Part shown: positions 13,401-23,559 of the stretch, one piece after another
How the letters are laid out: the number at the start of each line of letters is the position of its first letter
Position numbering within the stretch: the first letter of the stretch is position 1
NCBI GenBank assembly: GCA_964019165.1
Contig: OZ025277.1
Span: forward strand, 11,477,534-11,541,533
Direction of reading: 5' to 3'
DNA: 64,000 nt
Source of the DNA: Mastigias papua
Lineage: Eukaryota > Cnidaria > Scyphozoa > Rhizostomeae > Mastigiidae
Translations under genes and position numbers: made by a program
The notes under the pieces: generated by a model
Databases searched by the model: none
What the model saw: only the letters and a program-made list of their open reading frames with translations
What the model was told of the DNA's origin: nothing

Positions 13401-16400
13401 ATTTTATTAATGCGAATGATCGAGACTTAGGAAGCCAGTTCCTTTCACTGCAACCAAGTTCGTGTGAATTGTGCGCAATCCATATAGCAGGTAATAGTAA
13501 TTTACAGAGAGGCTTGCGGTGAAATTTACAATAGCTGCAGTAACCTGTCTTAACACTAAATACTTATAACGTTTAAGGGGGCCTTATAAACAACATATTT
13601 GTGAAAAATCTGGAAAGTTAAGAATGATAGGTGAAAGGCATTTGGTTCGACTATCTGCTCATAGGAAATCTCATCTAGTCTTGCAGGTTTGAACACAAGA
13701 ATACATTTCGTTTTGTGCTGCATTAAGCCGATCAATCCCTAAATACCGATACATTGATCCAATATTCTTTCCAATGATCAAGTTGAGTATTACGAAAAAG
13801 GTATCATTCATCAATGATTTGTGATCAAATACAACAGGACAGTGTAAATCAAATAGAGCTTTACTATCCCATTGAAGACAACACGCCTGTAAAGGTGATA
13901 TCCATCAAAGCTGTGTATAGAAAGGTTGTGGCACTACACTCCCTTGTCTATACGGCACCTCAATAAGATACAAATTCACTGAGAACTCACATGACGACTT
14001 TTTTCGAAAACAGCGGACAATCCAACGTCATTGTCTCATATTCACCTCCTTCGCCACAGACATTTATTCCATACTTCATGTTCTGCAGAAAAAAAAGAAA
14101 TTAACCATACACGCTTCATTTTCATAAGAAAATAGCCTATAAGTAATAGCTCAAAGCTCAAAGTGTTTGAATTCCTTGCTGATTTGAGTTTTTTATTAGA
14201 AAACAAAACAGACTGAGCTTCAATTATCCTGTCTGGGACTCGTTACACTATGCTGCAACACAGCAACTTTTCAGGGAGAGTCAGTTACACACTTTTTATT
14301 ATAGAATACAGCCAATACCAGAATTCATGCTGAAAATCACTAACATTTAAGAATAATTTCAGAATTTTCCAAGGCTCAAAATCAGGGAAATTTAAGAATA
14401 TCGAAGTCCAATGATAAATTAGGTATTTTTACGAAAAAGTGTGTAATAGCAGATGAAGATACACAAGGCACAGTTAGCTCAATGGATGAAGACATGCGCA
14501 GTTACGGATATTGAACGCAGGGGTCTTCAAAATGGTACACTTAAATTTATAAAGAGGGTACCTAGCTTGGAATAATATTTTTCAAATTTCGAAAAAGAGG
14601 AGATATAGGAATTTTCATGATTTCGTTACTGCTAGGTTTATCAATGATCATAAAAAGATATATTTAACAAAACATAAACAGATTCACAATATTCCAAGGA
14701 AAAGTGCACTTTACTTTTTGATGAAAAGCGCAGAGGTCAAAGTTCCAGGACCCGCTGTGGTTTTGCACCAAATTAGTAACTAAGGTCAATTAAAATGTAA
14801 CAGAAAGCACAATACCATATCTTGAAGGTGACCTTGCATTTGCTCAATAGTTGACATCAAATGCTTTTGCGGGAGCAAGCCTGCGAAACGAGTTAGAAAA
14901 TACAAACAGTTGACTTTGACAAGGATTAACAGTGGCTGCAAAGTATGGATCTGATATGGACACACGTTGTCTGCCAAGAGTCTTGGAACACTTGCTATGA
15001 TATACACTACCGATCATCTATAGCATCCCCTTCCCCGCTAAACAATGTTTTCTGAAGCAAATATGAGGAATCCTAGGGGTAGAAGTGATACCTTTGTTCA
15101 ATGCTATGGGTGTGGGTTATCGAACTAGCATTGTTTTTTAAGTGGGGAGATGAAGGGTATGGATTCTAATTACTGTACTGAAAAAGTGACTGGAGTCGGA
15201 ACTTGCTAGTGTGTGGGTGTTCTAAGTACTTTTTATTATGATCTGCAGGGAAATCAAGGCAACAGTCGCACTCGAAAACAAATTCCGCTATCCAACAGGA
15301 AGAGACATTTAAACATCAAAGATTGACAGCCAGCTAGAAATGTTTCTCCATTTTAGAATGGCCTCACATTTGCATGTTTTATCACGAGCTTTGCAGTTGA
15401 CCAACAAAACTTCACAGTCTTTACTCAGCTGTAACTATAAACTGTCCATTACAAAAGCAAAGTTCTCTCATAAAAATTTATTACTAACACAGTTTGGCAA
15501 AAGCTGCACGACTTATTAAAAGGTGAAATTTATATGTATGGCAAAATTCAACTTCACAGCACTAAAACCAGCTCTCTCTCGCAGCTCTGCCGCGCAAAAA
15601 TCAAAAAGTTGAAAAAAGGTGTGAGTACGGTGTGGAATCTGACATTATCTGCTGATCCCTTGAAATAACAATGAGTAGTGATATTGCCACCATTTGTTAA
15701 CTATCAGATGACACTCATCTTTCCCGTACAACGAACTGCCAATAAGTACTCTCTACATAAAACTATCCTTCCTAGATTTCTTTCTATTGATATTCTCGTA
15801 TAGCCCCCGTGTTAACATGGCAGTATTATGTCATAAATGTGCATCAAATGATTGAAGAGTGATGAAGCAAAAGAGCTACTACCCAGAAGAACTCGCTGAG
15901 GCCGCCCAAATAAATACTATGGATCTCTATTTTTTGACTGCTGAAATCAATGGAAAAGCAAGCAGAAGAGTCCGATAAAAGATGTACTGCAGGTAGATAA
16001 AGTTTGATTACTAATCATTCCAGTTTTCAATGTTTGGTATGAAATATCAAATTTCATAGATATTATGTTGATTGAAAATCTCATATAATAGAAAAGGCTA
16101 TCGAAAGTAAGAGCATGGCTCTAAGACATGAGCAAAAATAAATTGTGTCTTGAAGAGAAAGGGGATGTGTTGTGAGTTCGTATAAAACAGAAGTTACTGG
16201 GAGAATTTGAAAATATTGGCAGAAAGGGCATATCAGGAGGGAGAATATACTGGGAGAAGGAAAACATACGGAGAAACAGAAAATCTACATTATTAGTTTG
16301 AAAAAGCACAACCAGAACTTACTACTGAGCTTGAAATTAATAAACTAGTACAAACAATAATGCTATTACGATTTCTTTGAGAACAAAAAAGCTACATGCA

Positions 16401-19400
16401 TCGAGGGGTAAACTACTGGGGGTGAGGGGGTGTGGTGGCACAGCACTCCCAATGATCAAATGAAGGGGAGTTTTCTGACAATTTCTCTAACTGATTGTGT
16501 ACTGCCTGGGCAATTCTGAAGAATGTTTATCATATTTCCCTTTGACTTTTGAAGTTACGTTATGAAGTCTATGGAAAATGACCAGATTTAACTGCTTCAT
16601 AGTTTTATCCACATTCCTTGGACTCAGCTTCTGTTTTCTCAGACATGCCACGCCTTTAACCAAATATGCCACGCCCTTTCGTTGGGTATTCATGCCTTAC
16701 ATGGCCCCCTAACAAAAACAATCAAATTCCGCCTGCATGCATCAATATGCAAAGCTACTAATTCTGAAAACCAGGTATCATTATACTGGTCTATGAAAAA
16801 TTTTTCTAGAATACACCAACGCATTCACTAACACAATATGAGGGAAATTGATTAGCTATGGCTGAAGATGAAAGAAACATCACACTTTGAAAATTGGCAT
16901 AAAATGGACTTGAATCCACACTGCATACCTAGAGTTGCAACTTTGATTAAAACTGCATGAACTTGACTGTCAATCATATCTTGCAGGAGTTCATCTTGTT
17001 CCCTTTGCCAAAGGTAGGCAAGACACTTTATATTAAGTCTTGAACACCTAAAACCAGTATGAATTAATCAAAACAGCAAATTCCTGGGTTTTTGCAAATA
17101 TGTATAATCAAAAATGAAAAAAATCAAAGCAGATTTGAACCTAATATTGAGTTGAGAACAGAGTCCAATTCACTTTCACAGAAAAATGTTTAATTCAAAA
17201 TGGGTGTGGTGTCCATTTGGATAAACATGCTGGGCATGGCAAAAACTAAGAACTGAACATAAAATAAACTGAACTGAACTGAAATAGCAAGTAGCAAATA
17301 AGGTGAAATAATAATTCCTAAAATTATCAAACAGTGGATGAATCTTAGCATATATAATGAGCACATATTTCAATTTGTGATAGTTTTGATGACCTACTTT
17401 GAATAAATAGTTATACCCTATTCAAACCTTCATATTTTTCCCAATTATAAATCCACAGCTGTGAATTACAACTCCATAAAGTGAGTTAGATACATTCATA
17501 GTATAGGTACTGCTTGACTACCATGCACAAACTATTGGTTATACTCAGAACTCAACAGTCTTCCAAAACTAACCCCAATAGAGACTAAAAGCCCAGTGAG
17601 TAGAGAAATACCATTCACTTTCCAGAAGAAGATATAGAATGATAGCTTTCTTACAACATGAAAAAGTGGCAACATTTTCTAGACATATTGAAAGTGTTTT
17701 TTCATCTGACACTCATCAGAGTATGGAACATCAGATAACAACCAAAAGGTGAACTGAAATATAATAGCCATGTGCGGATACATGGATGCAAGAGCTTTTC
17801 TGATATTGCATTGTGTTGACACAAGGCTGAAACCATCTGCAGGGTGGAACCATGTTGACTGAACACTTTGCAATGTAGAACTTTCTGTACCTGATCTTAC
17901 TACCAATCAGAAATATACAACAGCATTATATCAATATAAACTTCTTGACAGCAATAAAAATAACAATATTTGAATTATCCACAATTCTCTACAAATCAAG
18001 ATTCAAATACTCAATAACTATCTAACTCAGTGGCTCTCAAACTGGGATCCATAGCCCCTTAGGGGAATGAAAAAGATCTCAGGGGGACCATGAGGGGGTC
18101 TAGGAGAATGTGGGAGGTTGCTGTCACATTTTAAAATTGTTTTTATATTAGCCTGTATCAGTGTTGATATTTGTTTTCTTTGAAAGTATATTTATCATGA
18201 CACAATATTTGTCTGTCTGGGGGAGCCTGATTTGAAAAAGTATGTTGTAGGGGACCACCATGTAAAATTACTTGAAAGTTTTGGGAATCACTGGTATGAT
18301 TAACTAAGTCTGCTAATAGCTGATTTTGCCACAAATGTAGCACTATAGAACTGTAGTTTTATTACTTGCTAGGATGATATTATCATGCCATAGATTACTA
18401 GATAGGTTTAGCCATCTCCTCACAAGGAAAAAAGACACTGAATGTGGCAGAGTACTCACACATTTTCAACTCTTATTCTTTGGTAGTCAGATAATATTGC
18501 ACCAACAGCAACTGCTTCAAATGCAATTTTTCCCTAGAGATAAAGAGAAATGCTATGAAAATCAATACCCAAATTGAGCTAAAAAGATAAAATAAACAAC
18601 ATCAAAAGTACAAAATGAAAGCTTAAGTAGTTGCAGAGTTGAGGCAATATGTTTACTACACTATGATAATAGGAGTTTCATTAACACTCAGTATGTTTGT
18701 ACAATAAACCAAAACCTAGCTAACAGTAAAACTGGTACGGATGCATCCCATTCTGAAAAAATTTCGGTACTAATGATATATGATGATATAAAACAGTTAT
18801 TTCAATTGCCCTATAAACACTACCTTACTCAGGCACACAGCAATAGAAAAAAGTTTCCAAGAAATATACAATGATAATGCAGAACAAATATCAGAGCTAA
18901 TATCTAGAAACCCATGTTGAGCTAAATGAGTCAAAAAAAGTTGCAAAAAAGGCACTAAATCAAGATAGACCTATGTAACCAGAGATGCCGTGGGAGGCAA
19001 CTTGTTTTAGAAAGGTGGGGGGCTGAAGGTAAACTTTTCGGACAGTTTTCCTTAATTGCTACCTCTCATAAATGTTAACCATGGTATGCCACTACCCCTT
19101 GCCCCCAGCCACTGTGTCATTGTTTCTAACTTAATTTCATAAGAACATAGGGAATTTGAATATACCTGGACATCTTTAAGCAGTTTACTGAGATCTTCCA
19201 CTTCATCATCCTCATTACATTCATAGTTAAGCTCAGTGTTAATAGATTTTCCAGTGATCACTTTTCTGAATAATGGCAAACCAACAGCCTCAGCATATAG
19301 GTTGATGACATCATGCCCAACAGTTTGATACATAAAACTATCCAGCTCATCTACAAATAGCAGCAAACAAACAATTATTGTGCTACAATGCAGAGCAAAT

Positions 19401-20517
19401 GGCTGAAAAAATGAGTATGGTCACAAGGTCCTGAGTGCATTACCACTCTGAAGAGTCTAAGCCAAAAATATTTAGGAACCTTCAGTCATGCTAGCATTTT
19501 TTAGTCAATTCAAATAACAAAACAAAGATGAAAAATATATCCAAAATGCAGAATGAACATGAATTATGCATATCAGAAAAATATGGCACTTGCAAATTAG
19601 AGATTGTCGCACTGTGAAAGTCATCTGCATACAAAAATAGGCAGTCTGCAGTGGTCAGTGCCACCAGTGGGTATCCAGAGCACATTCCATGTACTTAGGC
19701 CCAGTCTTTGGCATGTAATAAGCTTTTTTCCACATGTGATTAGGAAACACATTGGTTCTCCGGGGCACATTTGGCATACAGTTTGAATGGATTGCAATTT
19801 GAGGAGGTAAAAGAGAGCAAGCTATATATAAGAACTGAATACACAAGGATCTCATAAAGAAATATTGATGTATGCCCAATTGGGAGTGATTCACAACATG
19901 ACAATATAAGCTGATCTATGGCTTTATACTTTGAATAAAGAAACAAACCTTTTTCTATGGGCTTTAGGTTTGCAAGTGCTACAATAATATGGCCTTCTCG
20001 TACACATTCAATTAGATTGTAACAGCTATCCTTCCCTCCACTGCAAAATAATTTACGTAACTTTCTGTGATTCTTTGCTGGTAATTACACATCTAAACTT
20101 TCCCATCAGTGTCACAGCGACTGATCATTAACTTTAACTTAAAGTTGCACTCGAGTTTCATGCAGACACTGTTCCCTATCCACTTTGCTTACAACTGAGC
20201 CATGGAAGCAGGCCCATAGCCAAAGGGAGCCTGGGGGGCAAGGCTCCCCGGACTTGTGAGATTTGATTCTGTGCCTCCCCTGAACACATGAATTATATAG
20301 ATATATGTATCAAATATATTGGCTGTGCCCCCCTATAGTGAATTCAAGTTAGCTGGCTACGGGCCTCTGCATGAAAGTTTCTTATATCTGTCTTATATTT
20401 AAGTTCAATACTATGCGTGAGTTCATATTTTTTGATAAAAAGTTTACTAGAATAAAAAGCTCGAAATAAATCAGCTTCACAGAGATGTACAAACCTAATA
20501 AGACCCAGTACTTTCAT
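1822..20517 (-). CDS. DPH6: DPH6, diphthine-ammonia ligase, long form with RidA-like domains (18 coding exons)
   Basis: Seen: exons in transcript order are 20517-20495, 20040-19949, 19350-19166, 18533-18460, 17047-16929, 14880-14816, 14082-13991, 12568-12475, 11662-11537, 8648-8588 (putative), 8326-8207, 6494-6365, 5897-5723, 5186-4959, 4486-4369, 3810-3715, 2688-2527 and 1970-1822 (putative). All have AG/GT borders and compatible phases, giving about 702 codons. The start MKVLGLISGGKDS is placed by family similarity; an in-frame ATG lies 22 codons upstream at 20583. Known: DPH6 uses ATP and ammonium to amidate diphthine on elongation factor 2, the last step of diphthamide synthesis, in the cytosol. 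The yeast protein (about 685 residues) has an ATP pyrophosphatase domain followed by RidA/YjgF-like domains; the human protein is much shorter. Length and order here match the long form. The last exon and exon 10 are the least certain. Confidence 0.9.
2986..3560. repeat. 12/24-bp minisatellite in a DPH6 intron
   Basis: About 48 tandem 12-mers of the type cactgaacattt alternate with cactgaacatct, so the higher-order unit is 24 bp for much of the array. Variants (tcctgaacatat, aatgaacat, cttaacatttga) cluster toward the edges. The unit lacks stop codons in several frames, so both strands show long artificial open frames of repetitive residues. No start context, splice sites or non-repeat coding signal supports a protein. 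Confidence 0.95.
4013..4312. mobile_element. MITE family D, 300-bp element with inverted ends
   Basis: The left end is acacgttttcttttataag followed by aaaatgaggctcaaat. The right end is ttgagcctcagg then cttataaaaaaaaaaacga, its inverted counterpart. Inside, the motif ttaagaaaatcctaagaaaa is repeated on both arms. No open frame of note. It lies in the intron after DPH6 exon 15. Confidence 0.7.
4515..4690 (+). repeat. tRNA-derived SINE-like element S1, copy a
   Basis: An A-box-like GCCAGTGGCATAGTGC and a B-box-like ATGGTTCGACCCACAC are spaced as in a tRNA. They are followed by gtctggacgcctgctctctg and taactgtcggcaacactggg, both shared with the copy at 29612-29785. The element ends close to the acceptor of DPH6 exon 15 at 4486. 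Confidence 0.65.
4959..8326 (-). CDS. DPH6: DPH6 exons 11-14: two RidA/YjgF-like domains
   Basis: Exon 11 (8326-8207) has KHGNEVYITGIVCG. Exon 12 (6494-6365) has DCIRLHLYLRDMELFAVVNE, matching the LIRDM...INKIYNEF region of yeast Dph6. Exon 13 (5897-5723) has HWAPANIGPYSQAKK, the clearest RidA signature. Exon 14 (5186-4959) has IFVSGSIGLDAGSM followed by QAQLAFRHVDRVIKAIG. Donor and acceptor phases chain 1-1-2-0-0. RidA family members remove reactive imines; in fungal and invertebrate DPH6 the fused domains are thought to help release ammonia or stabilise the reaction, which is inference. The intron between exons 11 and 12 contains a 460-bp dispersed repeat and two copies or part-copies of MITE family B. 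Confidence 0.9.
6644..7003 (+). mobile_element. MITE family B, copy 2
   Basis: About 360 bp. It runs from a gctcagtattgaaact start through tattcgagtttgtgtaacac, actgaaatagatagattttc and atccatgcaaatcaagc to aaccagtcgagtactacttt and ctgataaaaaggacgta. It matches other copies at many landmarks in order. It is noncoding and lies in the intron between DPH6 exons 12 and 11. Confidence 0.7.
7324..7792 (+). repeat. Dispersed repeat family A, copy 1
   Basis: About 460 bp, nearly identical in inverted orientation to 30476-30907. Shared blocks include aggaaactgggtccattcat, cttgtgtcacgtgtttcatt and gaactaggccttgagctagg. It ends ggttccttataaaaaagcg followed by tgtacac, the terminus also seen in families B, C and D. 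A short conserved frame ending LSILYAFTI occurs in both copies but has no known match. Confidence 0.85.
7870..7993 (+). repeat. MITE family B, 3' half fragment
   Basis: Contains cttatcaactttcttaggtc, agcagtctagcactac and the end cccgtaaaaaggcgtgta, which match the 3' half of family B. The 5' half is missing. Confidence 0.6.
8588..8648 (-). CDS. DPH6: DPH6 putative exon 10
   Basis: A 61-bp stretch reading KRKPKAGELLGNFEYSNLTA lies between an acceptor-like CTTCAAG and a donor gtaaca. It was chosen because exon 9 ends in phase 0 and exon 11 must begin in phase 1, so an exon of length 3n+1 is needed, and this one fits. The acceptor has a weak pyrimidine tract. Another small exon in the 8.35-11.5 kb intron could fill the same role. 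Confidence 0.45.
8955..9323 (+). mobile_element. MITE family C, copy 1
   Basis: About 370 bp, rich in the motif ttaagaataatttaagaa on both arms. The left end is caagaatatagtctataag; the right end is tgaggctcagtgatgaatt then ttataataaagtgta. It shares gctgatttgagttttt and gtcagctacacactt with the copy at 14098-14450. Confidence 0.7.
9532..9861 (+). mobile_element. MITE family B, copy 3
   Basis: Carries ctgaaactttcttaagac, atattcgagtctgtgtacc, ctgaaatagatagatttt and the 3' block agaaatccagtactggac, ending cccactttcttataaaaac. It sits just after family C copy 1, so MITEs are clustered from 6.6 to 10 kb. Confidence 0.7.
10320..11215 (-). mobile_element. LINE reverse transcriptase fragment, CR1/jockey-like, degraded
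   Basis: On the minus strand GIPQGSCPGPLLF leads to YADYTHITVAS (catalytic YADD changed to YADY) and TWMWVNKLSANPKKTEYMVI. Then come a RYADVIWGSLSRSKLESL-type block and a C-terminal block LYKIFNRLCPENLCSKFHMR. These are in the order of a non-LTR retrotransposon ORF2, with frameshifts and stops between blocks. It is a 5'-truncated dead copy in the intron between DPH6 exons 10 and 9. The family assignment is approximate. Confidence 0.85.
11537..11662 (-). CDS. DPH6: DPH6 exon 9, linker between ATPase and RidA-like part
   Basis: A 126-bp exon, phase 0 at both ends, reads DPNISLKERLDLYNFPSRL and continues with VEYRVSVRENVEELNCSANK. It starts after TTTTAG and ends at AAG|gtttgt. The segment is not conserved enough to recognise by itself. 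Position, open frame, phase and splice sites place it after the PP-loop domain, where yeast Dph6 also has a variable linker. Confidence 0.75.
12475..20517 (-). CDS. DPH6: DPH6 exons 1-8: ATP pyrophosphatase (PP-loop) domain
   Basis: This block encodes about residues 1-248. Visible family signatures are the PP-loop SGGKDS split across intron 1, DELDSFMYQTVGH in exon 3, VGAILSDYQRIRVENV in exon 4, CLAYLWQREQDELL in exon 5, VCGEGGEYETMTLDCPLF in exon 7, and HSDDAFAPVGYVKF in exon 8. These match the order in human and yeast DPH6. The PP-loop binds ATP and adenylates the substrate, a property of the family that is not testable here. The introns carry hAT-like MITEs at 20209-20369, 18028-18293 and 13122-13265, a 249-bp palindromic repeat at 12701-12949, and another MITE at 14098-14450. 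Exon borders are well supported because every junction keeps phase. Confidence 0.92.
12701..12949 (+). mobile_element. Palindromic MITE family F, copy 1
   Basis: A 249-bp element with inverted ends AGGGACCGGTCATTAATT and its near-complement at the right edge (agtaatgacccgtccct). The body is purine-rich on one arm and pyrimidine-rich on the other (gaagacatctgggagggggg). A second copy in opposite orientation is at 34859-35111. Confidence 0.85.
13122..13265. mobile_element. hAT-type MITE with perfect 8-bp target duplication
   Basis: 144 bp with inverted ends CAGGGACGTAGGAA and TTCCTACGTCCCTG. The 8-bp AGCTGCGC flanks it on both sides (13114-13121 and 13266-13273). CAG-ends and 8-bp target duplications are typical of hAT elements. 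Intronic in DPH6, noncoding. Confidence 0.92.
14098..14450 (+). mobile_element. MITE family C, copy 2
   Basis: Begins acacgcttcattttcataag and ends ggtatttttacgaaaaagtg. Internal blocks ccttgctgatttgagttttt, gtcagttacacacttttt and gctcaaaatcaggg match copies at 8955-9323 and, reversed, 25655-26036. It lies in the intron between DPH6 exons 7 and 6, close to both. Confidence 0.7.
18028..18293. mobile_element. hAT-type MITE, CAGTGG ends
   Basis: 266 bp with inverted ends CAGTGGCTCTCAAACTGGGA and TTTTGGGAATCACTG. The ggggacca-rich inner arms are typical of nonautonomous hAT elements in animals. A clear 8-bp target duplication was not found, so the copy is old or the edges are slightly off. Intronic in DPH6. 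Confidence 0.7.
20209..20369. mobile_element. hAT-type MITE, CAGGCCC ends
   Basis: 161 bp with ends CAGGCCCATAGCCA and GGCTACGGGCCTCTG. It is flanked by CATGGAAG (20201-20208) and CATGAAAG (20370-20377), an 8-bp duplication with one change. It lies in DPH6 intron 1. Confidence 0.88.
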
Positions 20518-21874
<1,357 letters not shown>

Positions 21875-21897
21875 TAGCTACTGATGGTATATATTAG

Positions 21898-21930
21898 AGC
21901 TGCTTGATAAAGGCAAAAGCCGAAAGTGAC
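21898..21930 (+). other. Hairpin resembling a hammerhead ribozyme core, module 1
   Basis: Reads cttgataaaggc, loop aaaa, then gccgaaagtgac. The GGC/GCC stem followed by GAAA matches module 2 at 22443-22467 in layout. The CUGANGA box is imperfect (CTTGATAA), so activity is unlikely as it stands. Confidence 0.35.
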
Positions 21931-21964
21931 CATAAGGTGCTAAAAGCCAGGGGAGTTAAAACAA

Positions 21965-22036
21965 GCCACTGTGGTCTAGTGGTTACGAAGCTTGCCCGGA
22001 ATGCGAGAGACCCTGGTTCGATCCCAGGTGGTGGCA
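21965..22036 (+). tRNA. tRNA-like cloverleaf (tRNA-derived element, probably not a functional tRNA)
   Basis: Seen: a 7-bp acceptor (GCCACTG with TGGTGGC, two wobbles), a 5-bp anticodon stem (CTTGC/GCGAG), a perfect 5-bp T stem (CCTGG/CCAGG) with loop TTCGATC, A box TGGTCTAGTGGTTA and B box GGTTCGATCCC. The loop CCGGAAT would put GGA at the anticodon but has C at position 33, where functional tRNAs have T. A GGA (Ser) tRNA should also have a long variable arm, which is absent. The D stem is weak. With (TA)n tracts on both sides, a tRNA-derived retroelement head is the better reading. Confidence 0.5.
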
Positions 22037-22118
22037 AATTTTAATTTTCTCCTGGTTTTTCTGAGCATTATATCAACCTTTCTGTCTTCACTGAAAAAGG
22101 AGAAATCCTGGTTACTCG

Positions 22119-22409
<291 letters not shown>

Positions 22410-22442
22410 TAGCCGAATTAATATGATATAGTACGCTTGGCT

Positions 22443-22467
22443 CTGAAGAAGGCATTATAGCCGAAAC
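22443..22467 (+). other. CTGAAGA-hairpin-GAAA motif, hammerhead-like module 2
   Basis: Reads CTGAAGA (fits CUGANGA), an extra A, stem GGC, loop ATTATA, stem GCC, then GAAAC. Known: hammerhead ribozymes have CUGANGA-stem II-GAAA, and some retroelements such as Penelope-like elements carry them. No clear stem III or cleavage NUH is seen, so this may be a decayed copy or a related repeat motif. Confidence 0.4.
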
Positions 22468-22537
22468 ATAGAGAAGGCCCTAGATGCGTTGAGGGACTCA
22501 CGGTAGAATGACCTTAAGATTCCACAGCTATTCTTTT

Positions 22538-22615
22538 GTGCCTGGATGGCGCAATTAATTAGCACAGGAGTCTTCTGATCTAAACATCGTGAGTTCGAAT
22601 CCGCACTGGGGCCAA
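22538..22615 (+). repeat. Second tRNA-like sequence (degenerate, Arg-TCT-like)
   Basis: A box TGGCGCAATTAATTAGC and B box GAGTTCGAATCC are present, and the T stem GTGAG/CGCAC has one mismatch. The acceptor pairing is poor. A TCT triplet sits near the anticodon position. It lies about 70 bp after hairpin module 2, mirroring the spacing of the first pair. Confidence 0.5.
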
Positions 22616-22661
22616 AATAAATTTTCCAATTGTGGTAGCCCACTCATGACTTAGTATTTAC

Positions 22662-22687
22662 CTATGTCAGCCTTAGCCGAATTAATA

Positions 22688-22751
<64 letters not shown>

Positions 22752-22799
22752 TATTTATATATATATATACTTTTAGTTCGGCTAAGGCTGACATAGGTA
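22662..22799. repeat. (TA)n tract 4 with inverted flanks
   Basis: About 58 bp of TA (22690-22747) between cctatgtcagccttagccga and its inverted form ttcggctaaggctgacatag. This is another palindrome with a TA centre, using a different flank sequence from tracts 2 and 3. Confidence 0.9.
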
Positions 22800-23400
22800 T
22801 CTCTTATTTTTAGATCTAGGTTGCCCTCAGCATTATTGCAACTTTTCCTACGGGAAGCTATTTTCATGGCTGTAGTTTTCTTAATATTAAGTGACAGTTT
22901 ATTTCCCATCAACCAATTGTCAAGGGAAGCTAGATCTAAATTCAGAACATCATTCTACTGATGCACGTTTTTAGTTCAAAAAGTGAGACTAGTATCACCA
23001 GCAAACATGGCAACCGAGCTGTGGTTTACAACTAGTGAAAGATCATTTATGTAAACAAGAATAGAAGAGGGCCAAGACAAGAGCCTAGTGGCACTCCTAT
23101 ATTTATTGGGCTCAGTTTTGAATTTACACCATTTACTCTACAATACTGCTTCCTGTTGGAAATGTAAGATTTGAACCAAAGAAGTTTATTCCCCAAGACT
23201 CCATAGTGTCGCAGTTTGCTACATAGGATGGAATGATCGACAGTGTTAAAGGCCTTTTTGAGGTCATTACACACTGCGCCAACAAGTTCACTATTATCTA
23301 ACGCAGAATGCCAGCCGTCAGTAGTTTTAAGAAGACATGGCACTGTTGAATGGAGGGCTCTAAAACCTGATTGTTCACTAGACAGGAGCGTGTTCGTGTC
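22800..23400 (-). mobile_element. LINE reverse transcriptase fragment, CR1/jockey-like
   Basis: The minus strand reads NDLKKAFNTVDHSILCSKLR, then WFKSYISNRKQYCRVNGV and INIGVPLGSCLGPLLFL. After a frameshift it continues as FAGDTSLTF (from FADDT) and NWLMGNKLSLNIKKTT-like sequence. These are RT domains in canonical order. Stops and a Gly in the catalytic box make it dead. Confidence 0.88.
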
Positions 23401-23559
23401 AATGACTTTTCATCCGCACAACATTGGACAGAAACATCAAAATGTTTCATCCGGAAAAAATCAACAAAATAGACGAAGAATTAGATTCCAAGCTCTCTCC
23501 GGTTGGACTTTCATGGAGTAAAAGACACTGCTAGAGTTAATTTCTTCCATTAGAATCTT

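Noticed and set aside
14470..14540. tRNA-like stretch gttagctcaatggatgaag
   Set aside because: It has an A-box-like start but no B box at the right distance.
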